This document shows, in pieces, positions 16,425 to 23,397 of a DNA stretch of 29,573 nucleotides; positions within the stretch are counted from its first letter, which is position 1, and every line of letters begins with the position of its first letter. The position numbers and the translations under genes were made by a program. Origin of the DNA: an uncultured Bifidobacterium sp. (GTDB lineage: Bacteria > Actinomycetota > Actinomycetes > Actinomycetales > Bifidobacteriaceae). A model generated the notes under the pieces. It searched no databases and was not told the origin of the DNA. It was given only the letters and a program-made list of their open reading frames with translations. The DNA is taken from the NCBI RefSeq assembly GCF_959020145.1, contig NZ_CAUEQY010000014.1, positions 1-29,573 on the forward strand, read 5' to 3'.

Positions 16425-17090
16425 TTACGCTGCGAATGCGCTCGGACAGGTGTCGTTAAGGGGGCAGTTGAGGCAGTCGGGCTTGCGCGCATGGCATATG
16501 GCACGACCATGCAATATCAGCCTGTGAGACAGGTCCGTCCACTCTTCGGGCGGGAAGCAGGCGGTGATCTCTCGTTCGATGGCTTTGGGGTCGGGGGAGC
16601 CGCTCGCCCAGTCCGAACGCCAGCGCAGCCGCCCGGTCACACGGATCACATGCGTGTCGACAGGGAATCCCGGCACGCCAAAAGCATTGCCAAGCACCAC
16701 GTTCGCGGTTTTGCGCCCGACCCCGGGCAGACTTGTCAAAGCATCCATGGTTTGCGGCACCTCGCCGTCGAACCGTTCGCACAATGCGTAAGAAAGTCCG
16801 ATGATGTTCTTTGCCTTCGTATGATGAAATCCGATGGAATGAATGATGCTTTCCACGTGTTCGGGATTGGCGCTCGCAAGTGCGGCCGGTCCCGGATATT
16901 CGCCGAATAATTCCGGTGTGACCATATTCACGCGTTTGTCGGTGGTTTGCGCGCTTAGCACGGTCGCCACCAGCAGCTCAAACGGGTTTGAAAAATTCAG
17001 CGCGCATTTCGGATGCGGAATCTCCTCGCACAATACGGCGTATTCCTGATGCATGCGTGACAGTCGCGCTTGTTTCGATTCCCGGGGCAT
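16425..17090 (-). CDS. nth: Endonuclease III
   Basis: A 221-residue DNA glycosylase/AP lyase of base-excision repair that removes oxidised pyrimidines. The helix-hairpin-helix is LPGVGRKTANVVLG with the catalytic Lys at 127, and the conserved Asp is at 145 in FPVDTHV, as expected for a bifunctional Nth. The C-terminal iron-sulfur loop is complete, with Cys 199, 206, 209 and 215 in the spacing C-x6-C-x2-C-x5-C. The MutY-specific C-terminal domain is absent. ATG 17090 lies 6 nt after a TAGACT hexamer and has no ribosome binding site. It lies between the GlnR-like gene and the solute-binding protein gene on the same strand. Confidence 0.95.
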   Translation of the reverse strand: MPRESKQARLSRMHQEYAVLCEEIPHPKCALNFSNPFELLVATVLSAQTTDKRVNMVTPELFGEYPGPAALASANPEHVESIIHSIGFHHTKAKNIIGLSYALCERFDGEVPQTMDALTSLPGVGRKTANVVLGNAFGVPGFPVDTHVIRVTGRLRWRSDWASGSPDPKAIEREITACFPPEEWTDLSHRLILHGRAICHARKPDCLNCPLNDTCPSAFAA

Positions 17091-17096
17091 GGCACC

Positions 17097-17102
17097 AGTC
17101 TA
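17097..17102 (-). promoter_or_regulatory. -10 element for leaderless nth transcript
   Basis: Minus-strand TAGACT followed by 6 nt (GGTGCC) and the nth ATG at 17090. There is no Shine-Dalgarno and no recognisable -35. Confidence 0.55.
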
Positions 17103-17154
17103 CCGTCGCATGAATATGCAATCGCGCGTACGAAAGTGAGATAGCCGACAGTCA

Positions 17155-17196
17155 GATCGCAAGTATCGTGGCAATCGCAAGCATCGCAAATCGCAG
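17155..17196. repeat. Cluster of ATCGCA repeats upstream of nth
   Basis: In about 40 bp there are four copies of ATCGCA, starting at 17156, 17174, 17183 and 17190, two of them as ATCGCAAGTAT and ATCGCAAGCAT. Related copies occur in other gaps of this window. The gap 17103-17226 holds no gene and no clear terminator for the GlnR-like gene. Confidence 0.5.
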
Positions 17197-17226
17197 GCAA
17201 TGCCAGCAATGCGAATAGTGCGACAA

Positions 17227-17988
17227 TCAGTTTTCGCTCGAAGCGTTGTGGGCTGCGGCGTCCTTGGCCGCCGCCTCGCCTTCCTCTTCTTCCGGAGGAT
17301 CAAAACGATAGCCGACATTGCGCACGGTACCGATCACATGCTCGTATTCGCCGCCCAGCTTGGCGCGAAGACGACGGATATGCACGTCGACGGTGCGGGT
17401 GCCGCCGTAATAGTCATAGCCCCACACTTCCTGCAGCAGCTGCGCGCGGGTGAACACGCGTCCCGGATGCTGCACGAGGTACTTGAGAAGCTCGAACTCC
17501 TTGTATGCCAAGTCGATCGGATGCCCATGCAGACTTGCCGTATAGCCGTTGGTGTCCACCACCAGGTCTCCGGAGTGGATCATGCCGTCTTCGTTCTGCA
17601 CGCCCGATTCTCCGGAACCGGAAACCGCATTGACCGGCGAGTTGCCGCGCTCGGATACCAAGCGAAGACGCCCCTCAACTTCGGCCGGGGAAGCGGACGC
17701 CACCACCACGTCGGCGATGCCCCACTGCGAATTGACCACGGTGAAGCCACCCTCGGTGAGGACGAGCACGATCGGCGTGGACAGTCCGGATGCATGAATC
17801 AGGCGGCACAATGTTTTCGCCGTGGCCAGATCATCTCGCGCATCCAGAAAAAGAATGGTGTTTTCCGGCATTTTCACCAGACTTGCCGCGTCCATTGGTA
17901 GCACGCGTACGCGGTGGGAAAGCAGCGCCAGAGAAGGAAGCACGGTAGCTGGGTCGCTAGCGAACGTCATAAGCGTCAGATCCGTCAC
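17227..17988 (-). CDS. glnR: GlnR-like orphan OmpR-family response regulator
   Basis: A 253-residue transcription factor. The receiver-like N-terminal domain (about 1-115) matches GlnR in its LFLDARDDLATAKTLCRLI and VLVLTEGGFTVVNSQWGIADV segments. A single Asp (49) remains at the usual phosphorylation site, while the other acidic-pocket residues are poorly kept, as in atypical GlnR receivers. A C-terminal winged helix (about 145-235) contains AYKEFELLKYLVQHPGRVFTR and the recognition helix GGTRTVDVHIRRLRAKLG. In actinobacteria GlnR controls nitrogen assimilation genes. No sensor kinase gene adjoins it, which fits an orphan. The start is GTG 17988, with GGGAG (17994-17998, minus strand) upstream. 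The tail is Glu/Ala-rich. An MtrA- or RegX-like regulator is the alternative. Confidence 0.75.
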   Translation of the reverse strand: MTDLTLMTFASDPATVLPSLALLSHRVRVLPMDAASLVKMPENTILFLDARDDLATAKTLCRLIHASGLSTPIVLVLTEGGFTVVNSQWGIADVVVASASPAEVEGRLRLVSERGNSPVNAVSGSGESGVQNEDGMIHSGDLVVDTNGYTASLHGHPIDLAYKEFELLKYLVQHPGRVFTRAQLLQEVWGYDYYGGTRTVDVHIRRLRAKLGGEYEHVIGTVRNVGYRFDPPEEEEGEAAAKDAAAHNASSEN

Positions 17989-18162
17989 GTTAGCTCCCTT
18001 TGTCTCTTGTACTGGTTTTGTATCGTTGCCGCGATTGTACTCTTGTTGTGTGTTGTCGGCGTTTCATTAATTTTATCTGAACTATGTGGACACTTGCGGC
18101 TACATTTAATGGTATCGCATACGTAATGACCACATTATGGAAAATCATGAAAAGGGGACGAA

Positions 18163-18921
18163 ATGACCGCCTCTGAAAAAGTTGCCGTCAAGTCGGCTCA
18201 GAAAGCCTCGTTCGGCAAGGTGTTTGCCGTCCAAATCGCCGCATATGTGGTGCTGGTTGTGCTTGCTCTGATTCCCGGCATTTCCTATGGGAATGCGGAA
18301 GAGCCCGCAATCGTGTCGTTCACGGTTGTGGCTTCCGTGGCGATGATTGCGCTGCTTGCCGTGTTCAACCCGTTCCGCGATGGTGTTGCGGGGCATGCGA
18401 TTTCCGTGATTGCGGGCTTGCTTTCCGTGGTGTGTGCCACGACGATGATGCTCGGACGTGCGATTTTCCCTGCCGGTTTGGGTGACGAAGACACGTTTTG
18501 GATGCAGGAAGGCTGGATCGCCGGCGTCGGCGGTCTGCTGATCCTGCTGATTGTGGTTTCGTTCGGGCGTCAGATGGCGCGTGAGAACCGTACGCATCTG
18601 ATTCGTTCGCTGTCGCACAATGTTGTGGAAGGCGTTGCCATGATTGGCAGCGCGGGCTGGTGCTTCCTATCGACGCTGCTGCCGATTCGTTCCGGCGAAA
18701 ACGCGGCTTCCACCGATTATGGCTCGACGACGGCGTGGGCTGTTGCGGTGATTGTGGCGTTGTTGCTGATTATCGCGCTTGACGCGTGTTCGTATTGGTG
18801 GAATCGTGATGCCGATCCCGATCCGCAATCCAAGAATCCGTGGATCGGCATTGCGCTGCTGCCGGTTATGATTTCCGGAATTGTGGTCGGTATCGCATCG
18901 TACGCGACCGTCATGTTCTAA
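18163..18921 (+). CDS. Multi-pass membrane protein of unknown function
   Basis: A 252-residue protein with about six hydrophobic segments: VFAVQIAAYVVLVVLALIPG, SFTVVASVAMIALLAVF, AISVIAGLLSVVCATTMML, GWIAGVGGLLILLIVVSFG, AWAVAVIVALLLIIALDA and IGIALLPVMISGIVVGIASY. It has no recognised catalytic motif and matches no family I can name. The short N-terminus is basic. ATG 18163 follows AAAAGGGG. It is divergent from the GlnR-like gene, with a 174-nt gap in which I see no clear operator, and convergent with mntP, with which it shares a terminator. Confidence 0.75.
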   Translation: MTASEKVAVKSAQKASFGKVFAVQIAAYVVLVVLALIPGISYGNAEEPAIVSFTVVASVAMIALLAVFNPFRDGVAGHAISVIAGLLSVVCATTMMLGRAIFPAGLGDEDTFWMQEGWIAGVGGLLILLIVVSFGRQMARENRTHLIRSLSHNVVEGVAMIGSAGWCFLSTLLPIRSGENAASTDYGSTTAWAVAVIVALLLIIALDACSYWWNRDADPDPQSKNPWIGIALLPVMISGIVVGIASYATVMF

Positions 18922-18997
18922 TAGTGTGATTCCTGCAATCGCGAGAAAACGCGAAAGCGCAGGAAAATAATCGCAAGTATTTGCGGTAAGCGGTAAT

Positions 18998-19035
18998 GTA
19001 AAAGCCCATAATCGTGTGCGATTACGGGCTTTTAC
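18998..19035. terminator. Bidirectional terminator between the membrane protein and mntP
   Basis: GTAAAAGCCC (18998-19007) pairs with GGGCTTTTAC (19026-19035), and the inner stem AATCG/CGATT sits around a TGTG loop. It lies in the convergent gap, and each arm provides a T-rich 3' side for its own strand. Confidence 0.8.
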
Positions 19036-19076
19036 TGTAAGTTTGTATATTTATTTGTATATCTGATTTGCGATTA

Positions 19077-19643
19077 TTATGCGAGGAATCCGAGATGTTC
19101 CAGCAATACTTTCATGCCGATCAGAATAAGTACGACGCCACCTGCGATCTGTGCGGGCTTCTGCCAGCGCGAGCCGAACGCGCGACCGATATACAGACCG
19201 GCTGCGGAGAACAGGCCGGTGGTGATGCCGATGATGATCACTGAAATCCAAATGTTCAACGACATGAATGCGAAACTGACGCCGACGGCGAATGCGTCGA
19301 TGCTGCAGGCCACGGCGAGCGGAAGCATGTGCTTCCAATCGAAATCAGCGGTTTCCTTGGCGTTCTCTTCATCCTCTTCGAATGCTTCACGCACCATGTT
19401 GCCGCCGATGAGGGCGAGCAGGCCGAAAATGATCCAATGGTCGACGGCGGTCACGTATTTGCTGAACGTGGAGGCGGCGAAATAGCCGAGCAGTGGGAAA
19501 AGCGCCTGAAATCCGCCGAACCAGAGGGCGGTTTTGAACGCGTCGAGGCCGCGTAGTTTTTTGACGGTGAGACCTTTGCCGATGGAAACGGCGAATGTGT
19601 CCATCGATACGGAAACGGCAATAAGTAATGTTTGAATCAACAT
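19077..19643 (-). CDS. mntP: Manganese efflux pump MntP
   Basis: A 188-residue membrane protein with the six transmembrane segments of MntP, which exports Mn2+ from the cytoplasm. The duplicated signature is clear: SVSMDTFAVSIGKG in the first helix (Asp 15) and SIDAFAVGVSFAF in the fourth, each with the acidic residue needed for transport. A cytoplasmic acidic loop (AFEEDEENAKETADFD) separates the halves. ATG 19643 is the only start giving a full first helix, and no Shine-Dalgarno precedes it. The upstream region folds strongly and is followed further upstream by a tandem hairpin array, so expression may be controlled there, though no known riboswitch could be recognised. Confidence 0.93.
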   Translation of the reverse strand: MLIQTLLIAVSVSMDTFAVSIGKGLTVKKLRGLDAFKTALWFGGFQALFPLLGYFAASTFSKYVTAVDHWIIFGLLALIGGNMVREAFEEDEENAKETADFDWKHMLPLAVACSIDAFAVGVSFAFMSLNIWISVIIIGITTGLFSAAGLYIGRAFGSRWQKPAQIAGGVVLILIGMKVLLEHLGFLA

Positions 19644-19659
19644 AGCTGGTATATAGGTT

Positions 19660-19735
19660 CATCCCGCCGGTTTCCCACGGGATGGGCCTCGACGGAGTCT
19701 CACGTCCGCCTACGCCTAGGGGTACCGACATAGAA
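19660..19735 (-). promoter_or_regulatory. Structured leader region upstream of mntP
   Basis: On the minus strand, the hairpin CATCCCG (19678-19684) with CGGGATG (19660-19666) and further GG/CC pairing inside the loop lies 17 nt before the mntP ATG. Upstream of it are CCTAGGCGTAGG and a G/C-rich stretch able to fold. A -10-like TATAGT occurs at 19803-19808 (minus) and would give a leader of about 155 nt. The conserved boxes of the Mn2+ yybP-ykoY riboswitch (GGGGAGUAG) were not found. Confidence 0.4.
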
Positions 19736-19849
19736 CTGCCGCGCCAGCCAGCGGGCTTTGAATTCTGCGAATACTGTTCGCATGCCGTGAATTACGTGTT
19801 CCACTATAGCGGCCCCGGCGAATATGCGCGTGCAGTATGAGTGTATCCC

Positions 19850-20110
19850 GTCTGCGGGCTGTTTCTTCCACTCGCTGGAGAAATCTGGACACTTGGAGGG
19901 TATGGTTTTGTCCGTTTTCCTCCAATCGGTGGAGGAATCTGCCCGCTGAGAAGTTGATTTGCGGGCATTTTCTTCCAGTGACTGGGGGAATTTGTCCGCT
20001 GGAAGCCGTGTTAGTGGGGTGATTGTTCCAGTGAGTGGAGGTTTTTGCCCGCTGAGGGGCTGGTTTGCGGGAGGATTCTTCCAGTGACTGGCGGAATCTG
20101 GACGTTGGAA
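19850..20110. repeat. Tandem array of five imperfect 51-56-bp hairpin repeats
   Basis: The core TTCC-x-GTGACTGG-x-GGAA recurs with starts at 19866, 19917, 19973, 20026 and 20079 (spacings 51, 56, 53 and 53). Copies 1, 3 and 5 are preceded by TGCGGG, and copies 2 and 4 are followed by TGCCCGCTGAG, so the higher-order period is about 106 bp. Copy 2 is a perfect hairpin, TTCCTCCA/TGGAGGAA (19917-19937), and TGCCCGC/GCGGGCA forms a second hairpin type between copies 2 and 3. No gene is supported across it. Confidence 0.8.
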
Positions 20111-20118
20111 GGTATGCA

Positions 20119-20160
20119 AAAGCCCGTTGACGTGTGCGAGTGCGTACGTCAACGGGCTTT
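20119..20160 (-). terminator. Rho-independent terminator of ppa
   Basis: A perfect 15-bp stem joins AAAGCCCGTTGACGT (20119-20133) and ACGTCAACGGGCTTT (20146-20160). On the minus strand it ends in TTTT. It lies 42 nt beyond the ppa stop. Confidence 0.9.
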
Positions 20161-20201
20161 CCTCGGATTGCTACCTAAAGCTATCTAGAAAGGCGTGGAA
20201 A

Positions 20202-20696
20202 TCACTTCTCGGATTCTTCGAGGCGCTTGCGGGCGGCCACGATTTCTTCCTCGGCCTTGGCGGCACCGGTCCAGTAATCGCCCGGCAGCACTTCCTTGCC
20301 CGGCTCCAGAGCCTTGTACTGCTCGAAGAAGTGCTTGATTTCAGCCTTGTGGTACTCGGAAACGTCTTCGACATCCTTGATGTCGTCGAAACGTACATCA
20401 GCCGGCACGCACAGCACCTTGTCATCTCCGCCAGCCTCGTCGACCATGTGGTACAGGCCGACGGCGCGGCATTCCACCACGCAGCCCGGGAACACGGAGT
20501 TCGGGATCATGACGAGCGCGTCGAGCGGATCGCCATCCTCGCCCAGGGTGCCGTCGATGTAGCCATAGTCATCCGGGTAACCCATGGAAGTGAACAGGGT
20601 GCGGTCCAGGAACACGCGGCCGGTCTCGTGGTCCACTTCGTACTTGTTCTTGGAGCCGCGCGGAATTTCCACCACGACGTTGAAGGTTTCTGCCAT
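20202..20696 (-). CDS. ppa: Inorganic pyrophosphatase, family I
   Basis: A 164-residue soluble enzyme that hydrolyses pyrophosphate to two phosphates, pulling nucleotide and aminoacyl-tRNA synthesis forward. The family I signature is present: VEIPRGSKNKYEVD with substrate-binding Arg/Lys, the Tyr-rich MGYPDDYGYIDGT, and the metal-binding GEDGDPLDALV (Asp 54, 56 and 59), then the ...CRAVGLYHMVDEAGGDDK segment. The length matches actinobacterial enzymes (about 160). ATG 20696 is preceded by AAGGAG (20705-20710, minus strand). glgE lies upstream on the same strand with a 144-nt gap that contains a long hairpin, so co-transcription is uncertain. Confidence 0.96.
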   Translation of the reverse strand: MAETFNVVVEIPRGSKNKYEVDHETGRVFLDRTLFTSMGYPDDYGYIDGTLGEDGDPLDALVMIPNSVFPGCVVECRAVGLYHMVDEAGGDDKVLCVPADVRFDDIKDVEDVSEYHKAEIKHFFEQYKALEPGKEVLPGDYWTGAAKAEEEIVAARKRLEESEK

Positions 20697-20737
20697 GTCA
20701 TTTCTCCTTGAGATTGGGCAGTTTGCATTATCAGTAA

Positions 20738-20778
20738 CCACAATACCGCTTTCCACCGAAGTGGAACCGGTATTGTGG
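20738..20778 (-). terminator. Long hairpin between glgE and ppa, possible attenuator or terminator
   Basis: CCACAATACC (20738-20747) pairs perfectly with GGTATTGTGG (20769-20778), and the inner TTCCAC/GTGGAA closes on a CGAA tetraloop, about 17 bp with a small bulge. No T-run follows on the minus strand. It could end glgE transcription with Rho, stabilise a processed ppa message, or control ppa. Confidence 0.5.
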
Positions 20779-20840
20779 TATGAATCGAAACGAATTTCTA
20801 GTCGAGCTGACCGAGATTAATCAGATCGATTGAGACTCAA

Positions 20841-23129
20841 TCAGTCTTCGACTACGGTGAGCACGTGTGCCACGTCGGCCCAAGGGGCGAGCGAAACGTA
20901 GTTGTCGTAACCCCATTCGAAGTCGCGGCCGGTCAGCTCATCATGCACCTTGAGCGGCTTGTCGGTGGCGAAACCGAAGTCGCCAAGCTCGATGTGCACA
21001 ATGGACTGGTGCGCGTTGTGTCCGTCGAGGTTCACGATCACGATCATCGTATCTGCCTTGCCGGTACCGGTCAGTTCGGCCGGAGTCTGACGCAGGAATG
21101 CGATCACGCCCGCGTCGTCGCTCGGCAGAATGTGCAGGTTGTGGTAGCTGCGGCAAGCCGGGTGAGTGTCACGGATCTTGTTGAGCGAGGTCAGCAGTTC
21201 GGCGATGCCGTACTTTTCGGTGCTGTCCCAATCGCGCACCTTGACTTCGTACTTCTCGTTGTCGATCTGCTCTTCGAAGCCCGGACGCTGCTTGTTTTCG
21301 ATCAGCTCGTAGCCGTTGTAAATACCCCAGCTCGGGCTGCCCATAGCGGCGAGCACCGCACGCACCGCATGGCCGGCAATGCCGTTGTCGCGCACGTAGG
21401 CGGTGAGAATATCCGGAGTGGTGGGCCAGAACGTGTTGTGCTGGTAGAAGCCGCCATTGCCGTTGGTCTCTTCGAGGTACTCTTCGAGCTCTTCCTTGGT
21501 GTTACGCCACGGGAAGTAGCAGTGCGACTGCGTGAAGCCCACATAGCTCAGCGCGCGCATCATGCCCGGGCGGGTGAACGCCTCGGCAAGGAACAGCACT
21601 TCCGGATGCTTCTTCGTAACGGCGGCAATCACATCCTGCCAGAAACGCACCGGCTTGGTGTGAGGATTGTCAACGCGGAAGATCGTCACACCCGCCTTGA
21701 CCCACAGATCCATAATGCGTTCGACTTCCTTTTCGATGCCTTCCATGTCGGCATTGAAGTCGATCGGGTAAATGTCCTGATACTTCTTCGGTGGATTCTC
21801 TGCGAATGCGATGGTGCCGTCCGGCTTGGTGCGGAACCAGTTCGGATGCGCCTTGACCCACGGATGGTCAGGCGAGCACTGCAAAGCGAAATCAAGCGCG
21901 ATTTCCAAGCCCAGCTCGTGGGCGCGCTCGCAGAATGCCTTGAAATCGTCCATGGTGCCAAGCTGCGGGTCAACGGTGTCGTGGCCACCCAGTTCGGAGC
22001 CGATGCCGAACGGGGAGCCCGGATCGTTCGGGCCGGCTACCAGGGAATTGTTGCGTCCCTTGCGGTTGGTCACGCCAATCGGGAAGATCGGCGGCAAATA
22101 CACAATGTTGAAGCCTTCGGCTGCGGCGCGTTCCAAGCCGGCGATCGACGTCTTGAGGTTGCCGGGAACGATCTTGCCGTCTTCACCGTAGTAGGCTCCT
22201 TCGGAACGTGGGAAGAACTGATACCAGGAGGCGAAGCTGGACTTCGGGCGTTCCACACGGAAACGCTGCGGATTCGACTCGGACAGGCCGTCGCGCAACG
22301 GGTTGGTTTCGTGCAGCTGCTCGATGTCGCTGCTCTGGACTGCGGCGAGACGCTCTTCGGCGCTCAGCGACTTGTTTTCCATGGTCTTGGCGGCGTCGCG
22401 CAGCACCTTCTTGTCGGCTGCGGAAAGCTTGGAATCCTTCGCGTCAGCCCAACGTGCGAGCAGCTGTGCGCCGGATTCCAGCGCATTCTCCACGTCGTCA
22501 TTCACTTCAACCTTGATGGCGGCGTCGTGCAGCCAAGACTGGTAGGTGTCTTCCCAGCCTTCGACCACGATCTGCCATTCGCCCAGCTGACGCTTGACGG
22601 CGGCATAATCGGCATCCCACGGCTTCAGATCGCTGTGTTCGCCGATCTTGACCATGGCTTCCCAGCGGTCGAGGCCCGGATTGGTGCAGGTCATGGCGAA
22701 ACGTTCAACCTCGCGGCCGCGTGCGTTACGCACGGACACGGTCGCTCCTGCCTTGGTGCGGCCTTCGATGAACACTTGGGCGGTGACGTTGAATGCTTCG
22801 CCGAGCTCCACGCGTGCCGGGAACAGGCCGTTCTCAACGTTCGGGGTGATGTCGAGCACGTTCACGCGGCCGAACTGTTCGGGGCTGGTGCGTTCGATGA
22901 CGGGGGCTGGGGCTTCGCCGACCGTTTGCGGTGCGGCGGCCTTCGCTTTGGTGGTGCGCTTGCGAGCGGTGGATGCCGTGGACTTTTTGGCTGCGGCGGT
23001 GCGCTTGCTAGGCGTCTGAGACGTTGCCGATGCCGTTTTGGCGGCCGCGCTTTTGGCGGTCGTCTTCTTGACGGCTGGTTGCTTGGTTGCGGTGGTGCGC
23101 GGTTCCGCGCTCTTATCTTCTTCTGCCAT
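20841..23129 (-). CDS. glgE: Alpha-1,4-glucan:maltose-1-phosphate maltosyltransferase
   Basis: A 762-residue GH13_3 enzyme that adds maltosyl units from maltose-1-phosphate to alpha-1,4-glucan. The catalytic domain shows YLPPIFPIGVTNRKGRNNSL, the nucleophile Asp 487 in FRVDNPHTKP and the acid/base Glu 516 in LAEAFTRP, 29 residues apart as in known GlgE. An N-terminal beta domain precedes it (PARVELGEAFNVTAQVF) and a beta domain with HVLTVVED closes the protein. The first 70 or so residues are an unusual Lys/Ala/Thr-rich tail resembling histone H1 tails. TreS, maltokinase and branching-enzyme genes of the pathway are not in the window. ATG 23129 lies 7 nt after TATAAT with no ribosome binding site. 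Confidence 0.95.
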   Translation of the reverse strand: MAEEDKSAEPRTTATKQPAVKKTTAKSAAAKTASATSQTPSKRTAAAKKSTASTARKRTTKAKAAAPQTVGEAPAPVIERTSPEQFGRVNVLDITPNVENGLFPARVELGEAFNVTAQVFIEGRTKAGATVSVRNARGREVERFAMTCTNPGLDRWEAMVKIGEHSDLKPWDADYAAVKRQLGEWQIVVEGWEDTYQSWLHDAAIKVEVNDDVENALESGAQLLARWADAKDSKLSAADKKVLRDAAKTMENKSLSAEERLAAVQSSDIEQLHETNPLRDGLSESNPQRFRVERPKSSFASWYQFFPRSEGAYYGEDGKIVPGNLKTSIAGLERAAAEGFNIVYLPPIFPIGVTNRKGRNNSLVAGPNDPGSPFGIGSELGGHDTVDPQLGTMDDFKAFCERAHELGLEIALDFALQCSPDHPWVKAHPNWFRTKPDGTIAFAENPPKKYQDIYPIDFNADMEGIEKEVERIMDLWVKAGVTIFRVDNPHTKPVRFWQDVIAAVTKKHPEVLFLAEAFTRPGMMRALSYVGFTQSHCYFPWRNTKEELEEYLEETNGNGGFYQHNTFWPTTPDILTAYVRDNGIAGHAVRAVLAAMGSPSWGIYNGYELIENKQRPGFEEQIDNEKYEVKVRDWDSTEKYGIAELLTSLNKIRDTHPACRSYHNLHILPSDDAGVIAFLRQTPAELTGTGKADTMIVIVNLDGHNAHQSIVHIELGDFGFATDKPLKVHDELTGRDFEWGYDNYVSLAPWADVAHVLTVVED

Positions 23130-23136
23130 ACCGCCG

Positions 23137-23142
23137 ATTATA
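23137..23142 (-). promoter_or_regulatory. -10 element for leaderless glgE transcript
   Basis: A perfect TATAAT on the minus strand is followed by CGGCGGT and the glgE ATG at 23129. No Shine-Dalgarno is present. No convincing -35 was found, and the DnaA boxes begin 56 bp upstream. Confidence 0.6.
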
Positions 23143-23197
23143 GAGGAGAAAAGGTGGATTTGGGTGAACTATCTTCCGACCAGCGATTTCCACCCTT

Positions 23198-23284
23198 TGT
23201 GGATAACTTGTTTACCTACGATTGGTAAAACGTTTTTTGTGGATAAGTTACGTTTGCTGACAAGCGAAGTTGTCCACAAAAACG
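23198..23284. promoter_or_regulatory. DnaA-box cluster
   Basis: TGTGGATAA, the exact complement of the TTATCCACA DnaA box, occurs at 23198-23206 and 23238-23246. A one-mismatch box, TTGTCCACA, lies inverted at 23270-23278. The second and third boxes sit in the arms of a larger inverted repeat (23231-23243 with 23273-23284, one bulged T). TTTACC/GGTAAA flanks lie between the first two. The region is the 268-nt divergent gap between glgE and the surface-protein gene; no replication genes are in the window. Confidence 0.65.
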
Positions 23285-23397
23285 GCAAAAAGAACGTCCT
23301 CCGACCACAACCCTTGAAAAAGGCCATGTGGCAATCGCAAGTATGCAAGCCTGTTGAATTACGACAACAACGATGTGCATATCGAAAGGACGATGCG

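Noticed and set aside
19644..19735. yybP-ykoY manganese riboswitch
   Set aside because: The expected gene context is right, but the conserved GGGGAGUAG and partner boxes could not be found.
19850..20110. CRISPR array
   Set aside because: The repeats are imperfect along their whole length, no constant repeat/unique spacer pattern exists, and no cas genes are nearby.
19700..20152. 150-codon minus-strand frame through the hairpin array, with repeated DSS-x-x-W-like peptides
   Set aside because: The repeat period (about 53 bp) is not a multiple of three, so the peptide similarity shifts between copies. It has no ribosome binding site and runs into the ppa terminator.
20865..23228. 787-codon open frame on the plus strand opposite glgE
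   Set aside because: A shadow of glgE, whose catalytic residues are clear.
23198..23284. Chromosomal replication origin
   Set aside because: DnaA boxes are present, but dnaA, dnaN, rpmH and an AT-rich unwinding region are not seen.
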